This document shows, piece by piece, positions 1 through 5,903 of a stretch of 9,177 bases of DNA. The position numbers and the translations under genes were made by a program. Every line of letters starts with the position of its first letter. Position 1 is the first letter of the stretch. Under the pieces are notes generated by a model that had not been told where the DNA came from, searched no databases, and was given only the letters and a program-made list of their open reading frames with translations. The stretch is from an uncultured Peptococcaceae bacterium (GTDB lineage Bacteria > Bacillota > Peptococcia > Peptococcales > Peptococcaceae). The stretch covers positions 1 to 9,177 of the forward strand of contig USCP01000064.1 in assembly GCA_900553245.1 (NCBI GenBank), written 5' to 3'.

Positions 1-183
1 CTTTTTATGGTTAGCGTAGGTACGGAACATAAAATGACTGAGTACCAAGCACACAAGTACCTCAGCGATGACATTCACTAGGAAGAATTCATTGAGTGTC
101 AACACCCCGTTAAAGCCTAAAACATTCAATAGCACAAAGGCTACAGAAAAAATAAGCGACAGAATAAAGATAAAAATGCGCAT
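1..183 (-). CDS. Small membrane protein, 5' part only, function unknown
   Basis: The minus strand reads 61 open codons from ATG (complement of 181-183) to the window edge, so the C-terminus is missing. The visible protein begins MRIFIFILSLIFSVAF and has two hydrophobic stretches, roughly residues 2-22 and 30-53. These are followed by a basic end (HKK), as in a small integral membrane protein with two or more helices. An AGGAG sequence (complement of about 196-200) lies 12 nt upstream of the ATG, slightly long for a ribosome site. An in-frame stop lies a few codons further upstream with no other start between, which fixes this start. It is transcribed away from the PspC-domain gene. I do not recognise a family and assign no function. 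Confidence 0.6.
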   Translation of the reverse strand, partial: MRIFIFILSLIFSVAFVLLNVLGFNGVLTLNEFFLVNVIAEVLVCLVLSHFMFRTYANHKK

Positions 184-189
184 ATAGTC

Positions 190-218
190 TTGCCACTCCT
201 TTTGTTATATTATAGAAT
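190..218 (+). promoter_or_regulatory. Sigma-A-like promoter for the PspC/cbiX unit
   Basis: TTGCCA (190-195) matches the -35 consensus at 5 of 6 positions. It is separated by exactly 17 nt from TAGAAT (213-218), which matches the -10 consensus at 5 of 6. Transcription would start near 225 and run into the gene at 287. The -35 element lies beside the ribosome site of the divergent minus-strand gene. This is a sequence match only. Confidence 0.6.
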
Positions 219-232
219 AAATTGTAACTTGT

Positions 233-261
233 ATTTTACACGCTTTTACGAAAATTCACAA
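233..261 (-). promoter_or_regulatory. Candidate sigma-A-like promoter for the minus-strand gene
   Basis: Read on the minus strand, TTGTGA (complement of 256-261) and TAAAAT (complement of 233-238) are separated by 17 nt. They match consensus at 4 of 6 and 5 of 6 positions. The start would fall near 226, giving a leader of about 40 nt before the ATG at 183. A second TATAAT on the minus strand (complement of about 209-214) lacks a clear -35 partner. The region is AT-rich, so chance matches are possible. Confidence 0.4.
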
Positions 262-286
262 GACAAGGCCAGGAGGAGGTTGCCTG

Positions 287-538
287 ATGGAAAAGTTACG
301 TCGTGCGAAAAAGGGAAGAAAATTGACTGGGGTGTGTGCTGGGTTGGCATATGCACTTGGTCTTGACGTGAGCTATGTTCGTTTGGCTTGGTTGGCGATG
401 GCTGTGGTTCCTCCGTTTAACCACTTGGTGGTTGTTGCCATCTATGTGATTTTGAGTATGGTGGTGCCGGTTGCATCGTTGCATGTAGACAAGGAGCCGG
501 AACCGCTTTTTGAAGTTGAAGGAGAAGCGAATGCTTAA
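287..538 (+). CDS. PspC-domain small membrane protein
   Basis: This 83-residue protein is almost entirely a PspC domain (about residues 4-62). A basic N-terminus is followed by the family pattern G-R-K-L-T-G-V-C-A-G-L-A (residues 10-21), then L-x-x-D-x-x-x-V-R-L and a long hydrophobic segment (about 33-62). A short acidic tail ends the protein. PspC proteins are inner-membrane envelope-stress factors in enterobacteria; short single-domain versions are common in Firmicutes, where their role is less clear. The ATG has a very strong AGGAGGAGG site (271-279) about 7 nt upstream. Its stop overlaps the start of cbiX by 8 nt, so the two are probably translationally coupled, though no functional link is known. 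The domain call is firm; the physiological role is not. Confidence 0.85.
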   Translation: MEKLRRAKKGRKLTGVCAGLAYALGLDVSYVRLAWLAMAVVPPFNHLVVVAIYVILSMVVPVASLHVDKEPEPLFEVEGEANA

Positions 539-899
539 TTACAAACAGGGCGTGGTTGTTCTGGGACATGGTAGTCGTTATCAAGCCGGCCTTTCTGTTA
601 TTACGGAAACGGCGGCGCGGTTTCAATCCCAGCATCCGGAACTAAAGGTTGTTCCTGCTTTTATTGAGCTTGCTGCTCCTTGCTTGGAAGACAGTGTGTC
701 GGCACTGGTGGAAGATGGCCATCAAAAGGTGACGGTGGTACCATTGTTCTTATCTTTTGGCCACCATATTGCGACAGATTTGCCGCATCGTATGGCAGCT
801 CTTGCAGAACAATTCCCGCAAGTGACATTTGTGACTACAGAGCCTATTGGTGCAGATCCATTGCTGTGTGATATTATACAAGCACGTCTTGATGGCTAG
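531..899 (+). CDS. cbiX: Short CbiX-type sirohydrochlorin chelatase
   Basis: This 122-residue protein is a single-domain (CbiX-S type) chelatase that inserts Co2+ or Fe2+ into sirohydrochlorin, giving cobalt-sirohydrochlorin for B12 or sirohaem. Family marks seen are the N-terminal VVVLGHGSR with His13, A-F-I-E-L-A-x-P (residues 43-50), and P-L-F-L-S-F-G-H-H with metal-site histidine candidates at 78/79, then D-L-P. Usual single-domain length is about 110-130, so it is complete; larger CbiX and SirB proteins are fused duplications. I place the start at ATG 531, preceded by AAGGAG about 6 nt upstream, rather than at TTG 510, which has no site. It overlaps the PspC gene by 8 nt and is followed by a terminator. 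Metal choice cannot be read from the sequence. Because sirohaem is the DsrAB cofactor, an iron role beside dsr genes is plausible, but this is inference. Confidence 0.85.
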   Translation: MLNYKQGVVVLGHGSRYQAGLSVITETAARFQSQHPELKVVPAFIELAAPCLEDSVSALVEDGHQKVTVVPLFLSFGHHIATDLPHRMAALAEQFPQVTFVTTEPIGADPLLCDIIQARLDG

Positions 900-930
900 A
901 GGACGTTAGAAGTTTTATACAAAACCATAA

Positions 931-964
931 CACCTGCGGCAACGATTGCACAGGTGATTTTTTT
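931..964 (+). terminator. Rho-independent terminator after cbiX
   Basis: An outer stem CACCTG (931-936) / CAGGTG (951-956) encloses an inner stem GCAA / TTGC with a CGA loop. The 3' arm is followed by one A and then seven T (958-964). It lies 31 nt after the cbiX stop, so the PspC/cbiX unit is transcriptionally separate from the dsr operon. Confidence 0.85.
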
Positions 965-972
965 CGCAATGA

Positions 973-997
973 TGTCGTGTGAAAAAGGGACATGACA
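973..997. promoter_or_regulatory. Candidate operator: 8-bp inverted repeat, 9-nt spacer
   Basis: TGTCGTGT (973-980) and ACATGACA (990-997) form an inverted repeat with seven of eight pairs matching, separated by 9 nt. It lies just downstream of the terminator and about 110 nt upstream of the likely -35 of the dsr-operon promoter. The symmetry suits a dimeric transcription factor. No T-run follows, so it is not a terminator. The factor is unknown. Confidence 0.35.
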
Positions 998-1033
998 AAA
1001 GCCAACTCTCATTCTCTTTGTAATAGAGGATAC

Positions 1034-1053
1034 GTATATCTACTGAAATATAC
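1034..1053. repeat. 6-bp perfect inverted repeat upstream of the dsr-operon promoter
   Basis: GTATAT (1034-1039) and ATATAC (1048-1053) are perfect inverted arms around 8 nt. It is short and AT-rich, so chance is quite possible. It lies in the non-coding stretch 965-1109, which holds no supported gene. Confidence 0.2.
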
Positions 1054-1109
1054 CCGTGAATCGCATTGATAAATATTTTTTTGGGTAAGCTCTAAGCGGG
1101 GTTTAATCG

Positions 1110-1139
1110 TTGAAGTAGGAGGGGAACCTCTGTTATAAT
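1110..1139 (+). promoter_or_regulatory. Sigma-A-like promoter for the ccs-dsr operon
   Basis: TTGAAG (1110-1115, 4 of 6) and a perfect TATAAT (1134-1139) are 18 nt apart. Transcription would begin near 1146, leaving a leader of about 87 nt before ccs1. No other convincing promoter was seen before ccs1, and the downstream genes are closely packed, so this may serve the whole operon. Confidence 0.6.
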
Positions 1140-1149
1140 GAATGTGGTG

Positions 1150-1220
1150 TAGCTTGTAATGAATTGGACAATCGTTGCGCTTTTTTGTCGGTTGTAGTTA
1201 AGGAATTTTGTCACAAGCTA
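1150..1220 (+). repeat. 8-bp inverted repeat in the ccs1 leader
   Basis: TAGCTTGT (1150-1157) and ACAAGCTA (1213-1220) are perfect complements separated by 55 nt, near the 5' end of the predicted transcript. The 3' arm ends directly before the ribosome site GGAGG (1222-1226) of ccs1. Pairing would close a large leader loop next to the start site. It could affect translation or RNA stability, but an 8-bp match over this span can also arise by chance. Confidence 0.25.
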
Positions 1221-1232
1221 TGGAGGAAAATT

Positions 1233-2384
1233 ATGTTGAGATTTATATCCTCTGTTCGGCTGGCTGTGATTTTGATTGCGGCGTTGGCCGGATTGGCAGT
1301 GTCTGCCACCATTTATGATTTGCCGGGGATTTACCAATCCCTACCGTTTCGAATTTTATCGGTGGCCTTTTTTATCAATCTGTTGACATGCTCCGTGCAA
1401 TTATGGCCAAAGGTGGCACGCTTATTGCGTCGCGGTGCGGACAGTTTGGAAGGGCAAGAGGGCTTTTTGAAGGAAAGCACCTTAAGCGAAGAAGAATTTG
1501 AAGCGTTATTAAAGGCACAGCATTACAAAAAGAATGTGAAGAAAACCGAGGATGGCACCTTCATCCTGGCACGTCAGCACATTCCGGCATTATTTGCACC
1601 ACATATTTTGCATATCGGACTTTTAATTATTATTGCCGGTGCATTTCTTGCAAGCTTTGCTGTGACCGGACAGTTGATTATTTCTCCCGGAGAAGAGCAA
1701 CCGTTTCCTACAAAAATCACCGAAGCAATCGGTGAAGGTAAAATTAAGGTTGAAGCATTTGAAACAGCCTATGATAAGGACGGGGAGCTTGATAACTGGG
1801 TAACCACCTTTGACTTAACTCGCGATGGGAAGCAAGTTGCAGATGATGCAACCACAAGCGTTAACCACCCATACAAGGAAAGCGGATTGAGCATCTATCA
1901 AATGGCTTACAAAAATATGTACGTTGTTCATATTGACGGGCCTGAAAATATCAGTGGGGACTATGCGATTCCTGAAAGTCAGCGCTTCCCATTGGGCCAA
2001 TACACTGTAGATATTGAGCCAATGGCTGAAGAAGCTGCCCTTTTGTATATTTTTGATGAGAATAATGAAGAAATCGGTTCCCACGCTTTTAAGACCGGTG
2101 AAAAGATTACGGTGGATGATGAAACATCGATTGAATACATTCAACCAATGAACTCAACGGTATTGGAATTTAAGTACAGTCATGCAGTTCCGGTGTTGTT
2201 TACAGGGTTTATCTTTGCGGCACTGGGGTCTGTGATGGCGCTTTTAGGCCGTTACGGTGAAATTCATGCTTTTGTTAAGAACGGTCGCGTCGCTTTGCGC
2301 GTTGTTAATAAGAGTCCATATATTAGACGCCGTCAAAGTCAGTTGTTTGGTATCGGTGATGACCTAGAGAAAGAGGTAGAATAA
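1233..2384 (+). CDS. ccs1: Ccs1/ResB-type cytochrome c maturation protein
   Basis: This 383-residue protein is a ResB/Ccs1 family member, the partner of CcsA in System II cytochrome c biogenesis. Together they move haem across the membrane and attach it to CxxCH motifs. Four membrane segments are visible (about 8-27, 38-56, 122-146 and 318-340). The large domain between the third and fourth lies outside the cell and carries the family stretch N-H-P-Y-K-x-S-G-L-S-I-Y-Q (residues 201-213). His127 in segment 3 is a candidate haem ligand. I choose ATG 1233 because GGAGG (1222-1226) lies 6 nt upstream and the protein then starts with MLRFISSVRLAV. The frame stays open back to TTG 1164, but that start has no ribosome site. 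It overlaps ccsA by one base. Length is at the short end for ResB proteins, which can exceed 500. Confidence 0.88.
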   Translation: MLRFISSVRLAVILIAALAGLAVSATIYDLPGIYQSLPFRILSVAFFINLLTCSVQLWPKVARLLRRGADSLEGQEGFLKESTLSEEEFEALLKAQHYKKNVKKTEDGTFILARQHIPALFAPHILHIGLLIIIAGAFLASFAVTGQLIISPGEEQPFPTKITEAIGEGKIKVEAFETAYDKDGELDNWVTTFDLTRDGKQVADDATTSVNHPYKESGLSIYQMAYKNMYVVHIDGPENISGDYAIPESQRFPLGQYTVDIEPMAEEAALLYIFDENNEEIGSHAFKTGEKITVDDETSIEYIQPMNSTVLEFKYSHAVPVLFTGFIFAALGSVMALLGRYGEIHAFVKNGRVALRVVNKSPYIRRRQSQLFGIGDDLEKEVE

Positions 2385-3178
2385 TGCTGTTATCTGTTCA
2401 AACCATTCTTTTATGGGCACTCATCAGTGGATCTGTTGGGAGCTTCTGTGTATTTTTGTATTTCCATCGTGATATTGCAAACATGAAGGCGGCAAAGATT
2501 TTGACCGCTGTGACTGCGATTATCTCATTGATGCTTTTGATTGTTCGTATCATCGATGCGGGACAATTGCCATTCTTAAACGGGATGGATTTTGGCTTTT
2601 GGCTGAATGCCGTGATGCTCGTGATGCTTTGCTTCTTAACATTCAAGCATCGTATGGCAATTTTGGGCTGTGTGATTTATCCGATTGTCGCTGCCCTCTC
2701 TATTTGGATGACCAGCCAAAACTTGGCCCAACAAGCTGAGGTACCGGCGCTCCGCAGCTATTGGTTGGATTTCCATGTATCATCTGCTATTATCGCCTAT
2801 GTGGCTTTTTTACTTTCCTTTGTGTTCTCTGTGATGCTTTTGGTAGGAATGAAGAAAACCGATACCAAGCTTCCTAGCAAGGAAGTGTTAGGTGAGTGGG
2901 CTTACCGCTCCGTATTGGTTGGGGTACCGTTCCAAACCATTATGCTCATTACCGGCTCTGTTTGGGCGGAATATGCATGGGGGACTTTCTGGAACTGGGA
3001 TCCAAAAGAAACTTGGGCGTTAATTACTTGGTTTATCTATGCCATCTATCTGCATATTCGTTTGCGCGGGTGGTCCGAAAAGAAGCTGGCTTGGCTTAAT
3101 ATTTTAGGCTTTGCAGCTGTTGTATTTACCTTCTTTGGGGTAAGTTACCTGTTACCTGGCTTACATAGCTATATTTAA
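2384..3178 (+). CDS. ccsA: CcsA/ResC-type cytochrome c assembly protein (haem lyase subunit)
   Basis: This 264-residue polytopic protein is a CcsA/ResC haem-handling protein. The signature tryptophan-rich (WWD) motif W-G-T-F-W-N-W-D-P-K-E-T-W sits at residues 199-211. Histidines in the family's usual places are His131 (before the motif), His224 (after it) and His261 in the C-terminal G-L-H-S-Y. These serve as haem ligands in characterised homologues. About eight membrane segments fill the chain. Its ATG overlaps the ccs1 stop by one base, giving tight coupling and matched output of the two subunits. With Ccs1 it forms the System II synthase; the thiol-redox helpers CcdA and ResA are not in this window. 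The only c-type cytochrome visible here is DsrJ, so that is the likely local client (inference). Confidence 0.92.
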   Translation: MLLSVQTILLWALISGSVGSFCVFLYFHRDIANMKAAKILTAVTAIISLMLLIVRIIDAGQLPFLNGMDFGFWLNAVMLVMLCFLTFKHRMAILGCVIYPIVAALSIWMTSQNLAQQAEVPALRSYWLDFHVSSAIIAYVAFLLSFVFSVMLLVGMKKTDTKLPSKEVLGEWAYRSVLVGVPFQTIMLITGSVWAEYAWGTFWNWDPKETWALITWFIYAIYLHIRLRGWSEKKLAWLNILGFAAVVFTFFGVSYLLPGLHSYI

Positions 3179-3196
3179 TGTTTAGGGGGTCTTATT

Positions 3197-3838
3197 TTGG
3201 CTAGTCAGCTAAAAAAGATTTTGCAGGCACATGAGGAAGACCTGCTCAATGCTTGGTTCGAAAAAATGTTGGATTCTTATCCAAAAGAATCAAGAAAGTA
3301 TTTTAGAAAAATCAATAGCGAATTCACAAATCCTGTGGGCGCTAATTTACACAATAGCTTGAAGGAACTGTTGCATACACTGATTTCTGACGCACCCAAT
3401 GCAGAAATTGTGAATGAAAACGTGAACTTGATTTTGCGAATTAAAGCGGTTCAGGAAGTGCTGCCTAGCCAAGCAGTGTCCTTTGTTCCTGCTTTAAAGC
3501 AAGTGGTGGAACACGTTTGCGGCAAGGCATTGAAAGATGCGAAGGTGAATGTAGATGAGTGGCTGGATTTTTACAGCGACATTGATACTGTGAGCCTTTA
3601 TGCTTTCGACAGTTACTGTGAAAGTCGTGAATTGATTTACAAAATGCGTTTGGATCAAATTAGACAAACAAATGACATTTTGGTCAGGGCAGAGCTTGTT
3701 GATCAGGCTCTTGAGCTTGATATGAGTACTTTTATGCAATGTAGTAGTTCACTTGAGCTTGATGACGCAGAGGAAGGCGCTTGTTCCGGAGAGAGCTGCG
3801 GCTCTTGTGCCAGTCAATGTTCAGGTCAACATAAATAA
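3197..3838 (+). CDS. RsbRD N-terminal-domain protein with cysteine-rich tail
   Basis: This 213-residue soluble protein starts at TTG 3197, with AGGGGG (3184-3189) about 7 nt upstream; no better start is in frame. Residues about 8-115 resemble the RsbRD N-terminal domain: W-F-E-K-M-L-D-S-Y-P near 20-29, then F-T-N-P-V-G, then I-K-A-V-Q-E-V-L-P-S-Q-A-V. That domain is best known from stressosome co-antagonists. Stand-alone versions are known next to dsr genes in sulfate reducers, with no settled role. The STAS domain of true RsbR is absent. The end is odd: an acidic linker leads to a Cys/Gly/Ser tail with Cys196, 201, 204 and 208 (C-x4-C-x2-C-x3-C), a possible metal, Fe-S or redox-switch site. 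It lies 18 nt after ccsA and 14 nt before dsrK, so it is co-transcribed. A sensory role is inference. Confidence 0.75.
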   Translation: MASQLKKILQAHEEDLLNAWFEKMLDSYPKESRKYFRKINSEFTNPVGANLHNSLKELLHTLISDAPNAEIVNENVNLILRIKAVQEVLPSQAVSFVPALKQVVEHVCGKALKDAKVNVDEWLDFYSDIDTVSLYAFDSYCESRELIYKMRLDQIRQTNDILVRAELVDQALELDMSTFMQCSSSLELDDAEEGACSGESCGSCASQCSGQHK

Positions 3839-3852
3839 AGGGGTGTAATGAA

Positions 3853-5457
3853 ATGGCAAAACTTCCAAAACCAGCGGAGATGCTAGACATCAGTTATAAC
3901 CCTCCTAAAACTCCTTGGATGGATACACCTGCGGAGTTGAGAGAAGGGATGTATTGCCACGCCGGGAAACCGGAAAGTGCACAGACTGTCAGTCTCCCAA
4001 ACGTTCGTGAGTGGCGTGTGCCGGATGAAGATTGGAAACTGCCTGACAATTGGCAGGAAATCATTCTTCAAGGGTTGCACGACCGTCTCAATCGTTTCCG
4101 TTCATTGAAGATCTTCATGGATTGCTGTGTTCGCTGTGGTGCGTGTGCGGACAAGTGTCACTTCTTCCTTGGGAGTGGGGATCCAAAGAACATGCCTGTA
4201 TTGCGTGCTGAATTGTTGCGCAGTGTGTATCGTAAAGAATACACCTTGGCAGGTAAGATCATGGGCAAAATGGTTGGTGCTCGTGAACTCAATGAACAAG
4301 TATTGAAAGAATGGTTCTACTATTTCTTCCAATGCTCTGAATGTCGTCGTTGCTCTGTATTCTGCCCATACGGGATTGATACAGCAGAAATCACGATTCT
4401 TGGTCGTGAATTGTTGAACCTCGTTGGTTTGAACATTGACTGGGTAATTACTCCGGTTGCCAACTGCTTCTCTAAAGGGAACCACTTGGGTATTCAGCCA
4501 CACGGGATTGTCGACAGTTACGACATGATGTTGGATGACATCGAAGATATTACCGGTGTTCGTCTCGACTTAACTTACAACAGAAAAGGTGCGGAAATCC
4601 TCTATGTACCACCATCTGGGGATATTTTCGCGACTCCGGGGAACTATACCCTGATGGGTCAATTGATGCTCTTCCATGAATTGGGCTTAGACTTTACTGT
4701 TAGTACCTTCAACTCCGAAGGTGGTAACTTTGGTTTCTTTACCTCCCATGAAATGATGAAGCGTTTGAACCAAAAGATTTACGCAGAAGCAAAGCGTCTC
4801 GGCGTTAAGTTCATTATCGGTGGGGAATGCGGTCACATGTGGCGTGTTATCAACCAATACATGAACACCATGAACGGTCCTGCAGACTTCCTCGAAGTGC
4901 CAAAGAACCCAATCACCGGGACTGTATTTGAAAATGCGAAGTCTACCAAGATGATTCACGTTACTGAATTTACTGCAGACATTATTCGTCATAACAAGAT
5001 TAAGCTCGACCCATCCAGAAATGCTGGGATCGTTGCTACCTATCACGATTCTTGCAACCCTGCTCGTGCAATGGGCTTGTTGGAAGAACCTCGTTACATT
5101 TTGGATCACTGTGTTGAATGGTATGAAATGCCAGAAGACACCATCCGTGAAAAAACCTACTGCTGTGGTTCCGGTTCCGGCTTGAACGCAGAAGAAGATA
5201 TGGAATTGCGTATGCGCGGCGGTTTCCCACGTGCAAATGCAGTGAAGTATGTAAAAGAAAAACATGGCGTTAATATGCTTTCTTGTGTATGCGCTATTGA
5301 CCGTGCGGCTTTGCCTCCACTCATGAGATACTGGGTACCTGGCGTAGAAGTCTGCGGTGTACACGAACTCTTAGGGAATGCATTGGTAATGAAGGGCGAA
5401 AAACCGGATCGTACCGAAAACTTGCGCTTCGAACCATTGCAAAACCAGGAAGCATAA
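3853..5457 (+). CDS. dsrK: DsrK, HdrD-like Fe-S subunit of the DsrMKJOP complex
   Basis: This 534-residue cytoplasmic protein is related to heterodisulfide reductase HdrD. Two [4Fe-4S] sites are visible: C92-x2-C95-x2-C98-x3-C102 (with an extra Cys91) and C161-x2-C164-x2-C167-x3-C171-P. The catalytic-type CCG half follows: GGECGH with Cys326, then Cys401, the C437-C438-G pair and Cys478/Cys480. In characterised HdrB/HdrD proteins such domains hold the special cluster that cleaves disulfides. For DsrK the proposed substrate is the DsrC trisulfide, with electrons arriving from DsrM. The last pair is spaced C-x-C rather than the textbook CxxC. ATG 3853 is preceded by AAGGGG (3838-3843), 9 nt upstream. 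Length is normal for DsrK. Codon choice becomes strongly C-ending here, suggesting high expression. The alternative, another HdrD-like protein, is unlikely given dsrJOPM downstream. Confidence 0.93.
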   Translation: MAKLPKPAEMLDISYNPPKTPWMDTPAELREGMYCHAGKPESAQTVSLPNVREWRVPDEDWKLPDNWQEIILQGLHDRLNRFRSLKIFMDCCVRCGACADKCHFFLGSGDPKNMPVLRAELLRSVYRKEYTLAGKIMGKMVGARELNEQVLKEWFYYFFQCSECRRCSVFCPYGIDTAEITILGRELLNLVGLNIDWVITPVANCFSKGNHLGIQPHGIVDSYDMMLDDIEDITGVRLDLTYNRKGAEILYVPPSGDIFATPGNYTLMGQLMLFHELGLDFTVSTFNSEGGNFGFFTSHEMMKRLNQKIYAEAKRLGVKFIIGGECGHMWRVINQYMNTMNGPADFLEVPKNPITGTVFENAKSTKMIHVTEFTADIIRHNKIKLDPSRNAGIVATYHDSCNPARAMGLLEEPRYILDHCVEWYEMPEDTIREKTYCCGSGSGLNAEEDMELRMRGGFPRANAVKYVKEKHGVNMLSCVCAIDRAALPPLMRYWVPGVEVCGVHELLGNALVMKGEKPDRTENLRFEPLQNQEA

Positions 5458-5471
5458 GGAGGTCGGTGTAA

Positions 5472-5903
5472 ATGCAAAAGAAAACCAATATCGTTGTTGG
5501 TATCTTGGTATTTTTGCTCGTAATGTCCGCTCCTATCTGGATGAACTTCGGTAAGGACGCTGCTGCCAGCAATGTAGAGGTTAGTCTCGATACCCCTACC
5601 ATCAACGCTTTAGACGAAAAGAAATGTATCTACGATACCGAATACATGCGTGAAAACCACATGGAAATCCTCCATCAATGGAAGGTCCAAGTTGTTCGTG
5701 ATGACAACCGTGTAATGGTAACTCCAGACGGTCGTGAATTCGAAATGAGCTTGCAAAACACTTGCTTGGATTGCCACTCTAACTACGACGAATTCTGCGA
5801 AAAATGTCACGAAGCTAACGGCGTAGACCCTAACTGCTGGACCTGCCATACCAATTCTTCTACTGAATACGGTGACAAAGCTACAGAGGAGGTGGCTAGC
5901 TAA
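5472..5903 (+). CDS. dsrJ: DsrJ, membrane-anchored trihaem cytochrome c
   Basis: This 143-residue protein has an N-terminal hydrophobic anchor (about residues 6-24) and an extracytoplasmic domain with three haem c attachment motifs: CLDCH (98-102), CEKCH (109-113) and CWTCH (122-126). A fourth relevant cysteine, Cys52, sits in K-K-C-I-Y-D-T-E-Y-M-R-x-x-H-M. In characterised DsrJ proteins the corresponding cysteine is an unusual axial ligand, giving one haem a His/Cys ligation. His63, His68, Met59 and Met64 are further ligand candidates. DsrJ belongs to the outward-facing DsrJOP module. The start at 5472 has AAGGAGG (about 5456-5462) about 9 nt upstream. The gene ends with an overlapping TAATG junction to dsrO, whose ribosome site (5887-5894) lies inside dsrJ. 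Haem attachment would need the Ccs1/CcsA pair upstream. Confidence 0.93.
   Translation: MQKKTNIVVGILVFLLVMSAPIWMNFGKDAAASNVEVSLDTPTINALDEKKCIYDTEYMRENHMEILHQWKVQVVRDDNRVMVTPDGREFEMSLQNTCLDCHSNYDEFCEKCHEANGVDPNCWTCHTNSSTEYGDKATEEVAS

Noticed and set aside
510..530. Longer N-terminus for CbiX from TTG 510
   Set aside because: No ribosome site precedes it. AAGGAG is correctly spaced for ATG 531, which also gives the normal family start just before VVVLGHGS.
897..960. Possible readthrough of the cbiX TAG stop, as for dsrO
   Set aside because: The frame after this TAG runs straight into the terminator hairpin and shows no CbiX-like sequence; the protein is already full length.
1164..1232. Longer Ccs1 from TTG 1164
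   Set aside because: The start has no ribosome site, and the extra residues precede a typical ResB N-terminus. GGAGG lies 6 nt before ATG 1233.
3717..3745. Internal promoter for dsrK (TTGATA, 17 nt, TGTAGT)
   Set aside because: The -10 is poor (4 of 6) and the sequence lies inside the coding region. The codon shift makes an internal promoter attractive, but the match alone is too weak to report as a feature.
4687..5364. Long minus-strand open frame opposite dsrK
   Set aside because: It is a shadow of dsrK: no ribosome site, no recognisable domain, and dsrK has full family motifs on the plus strand.
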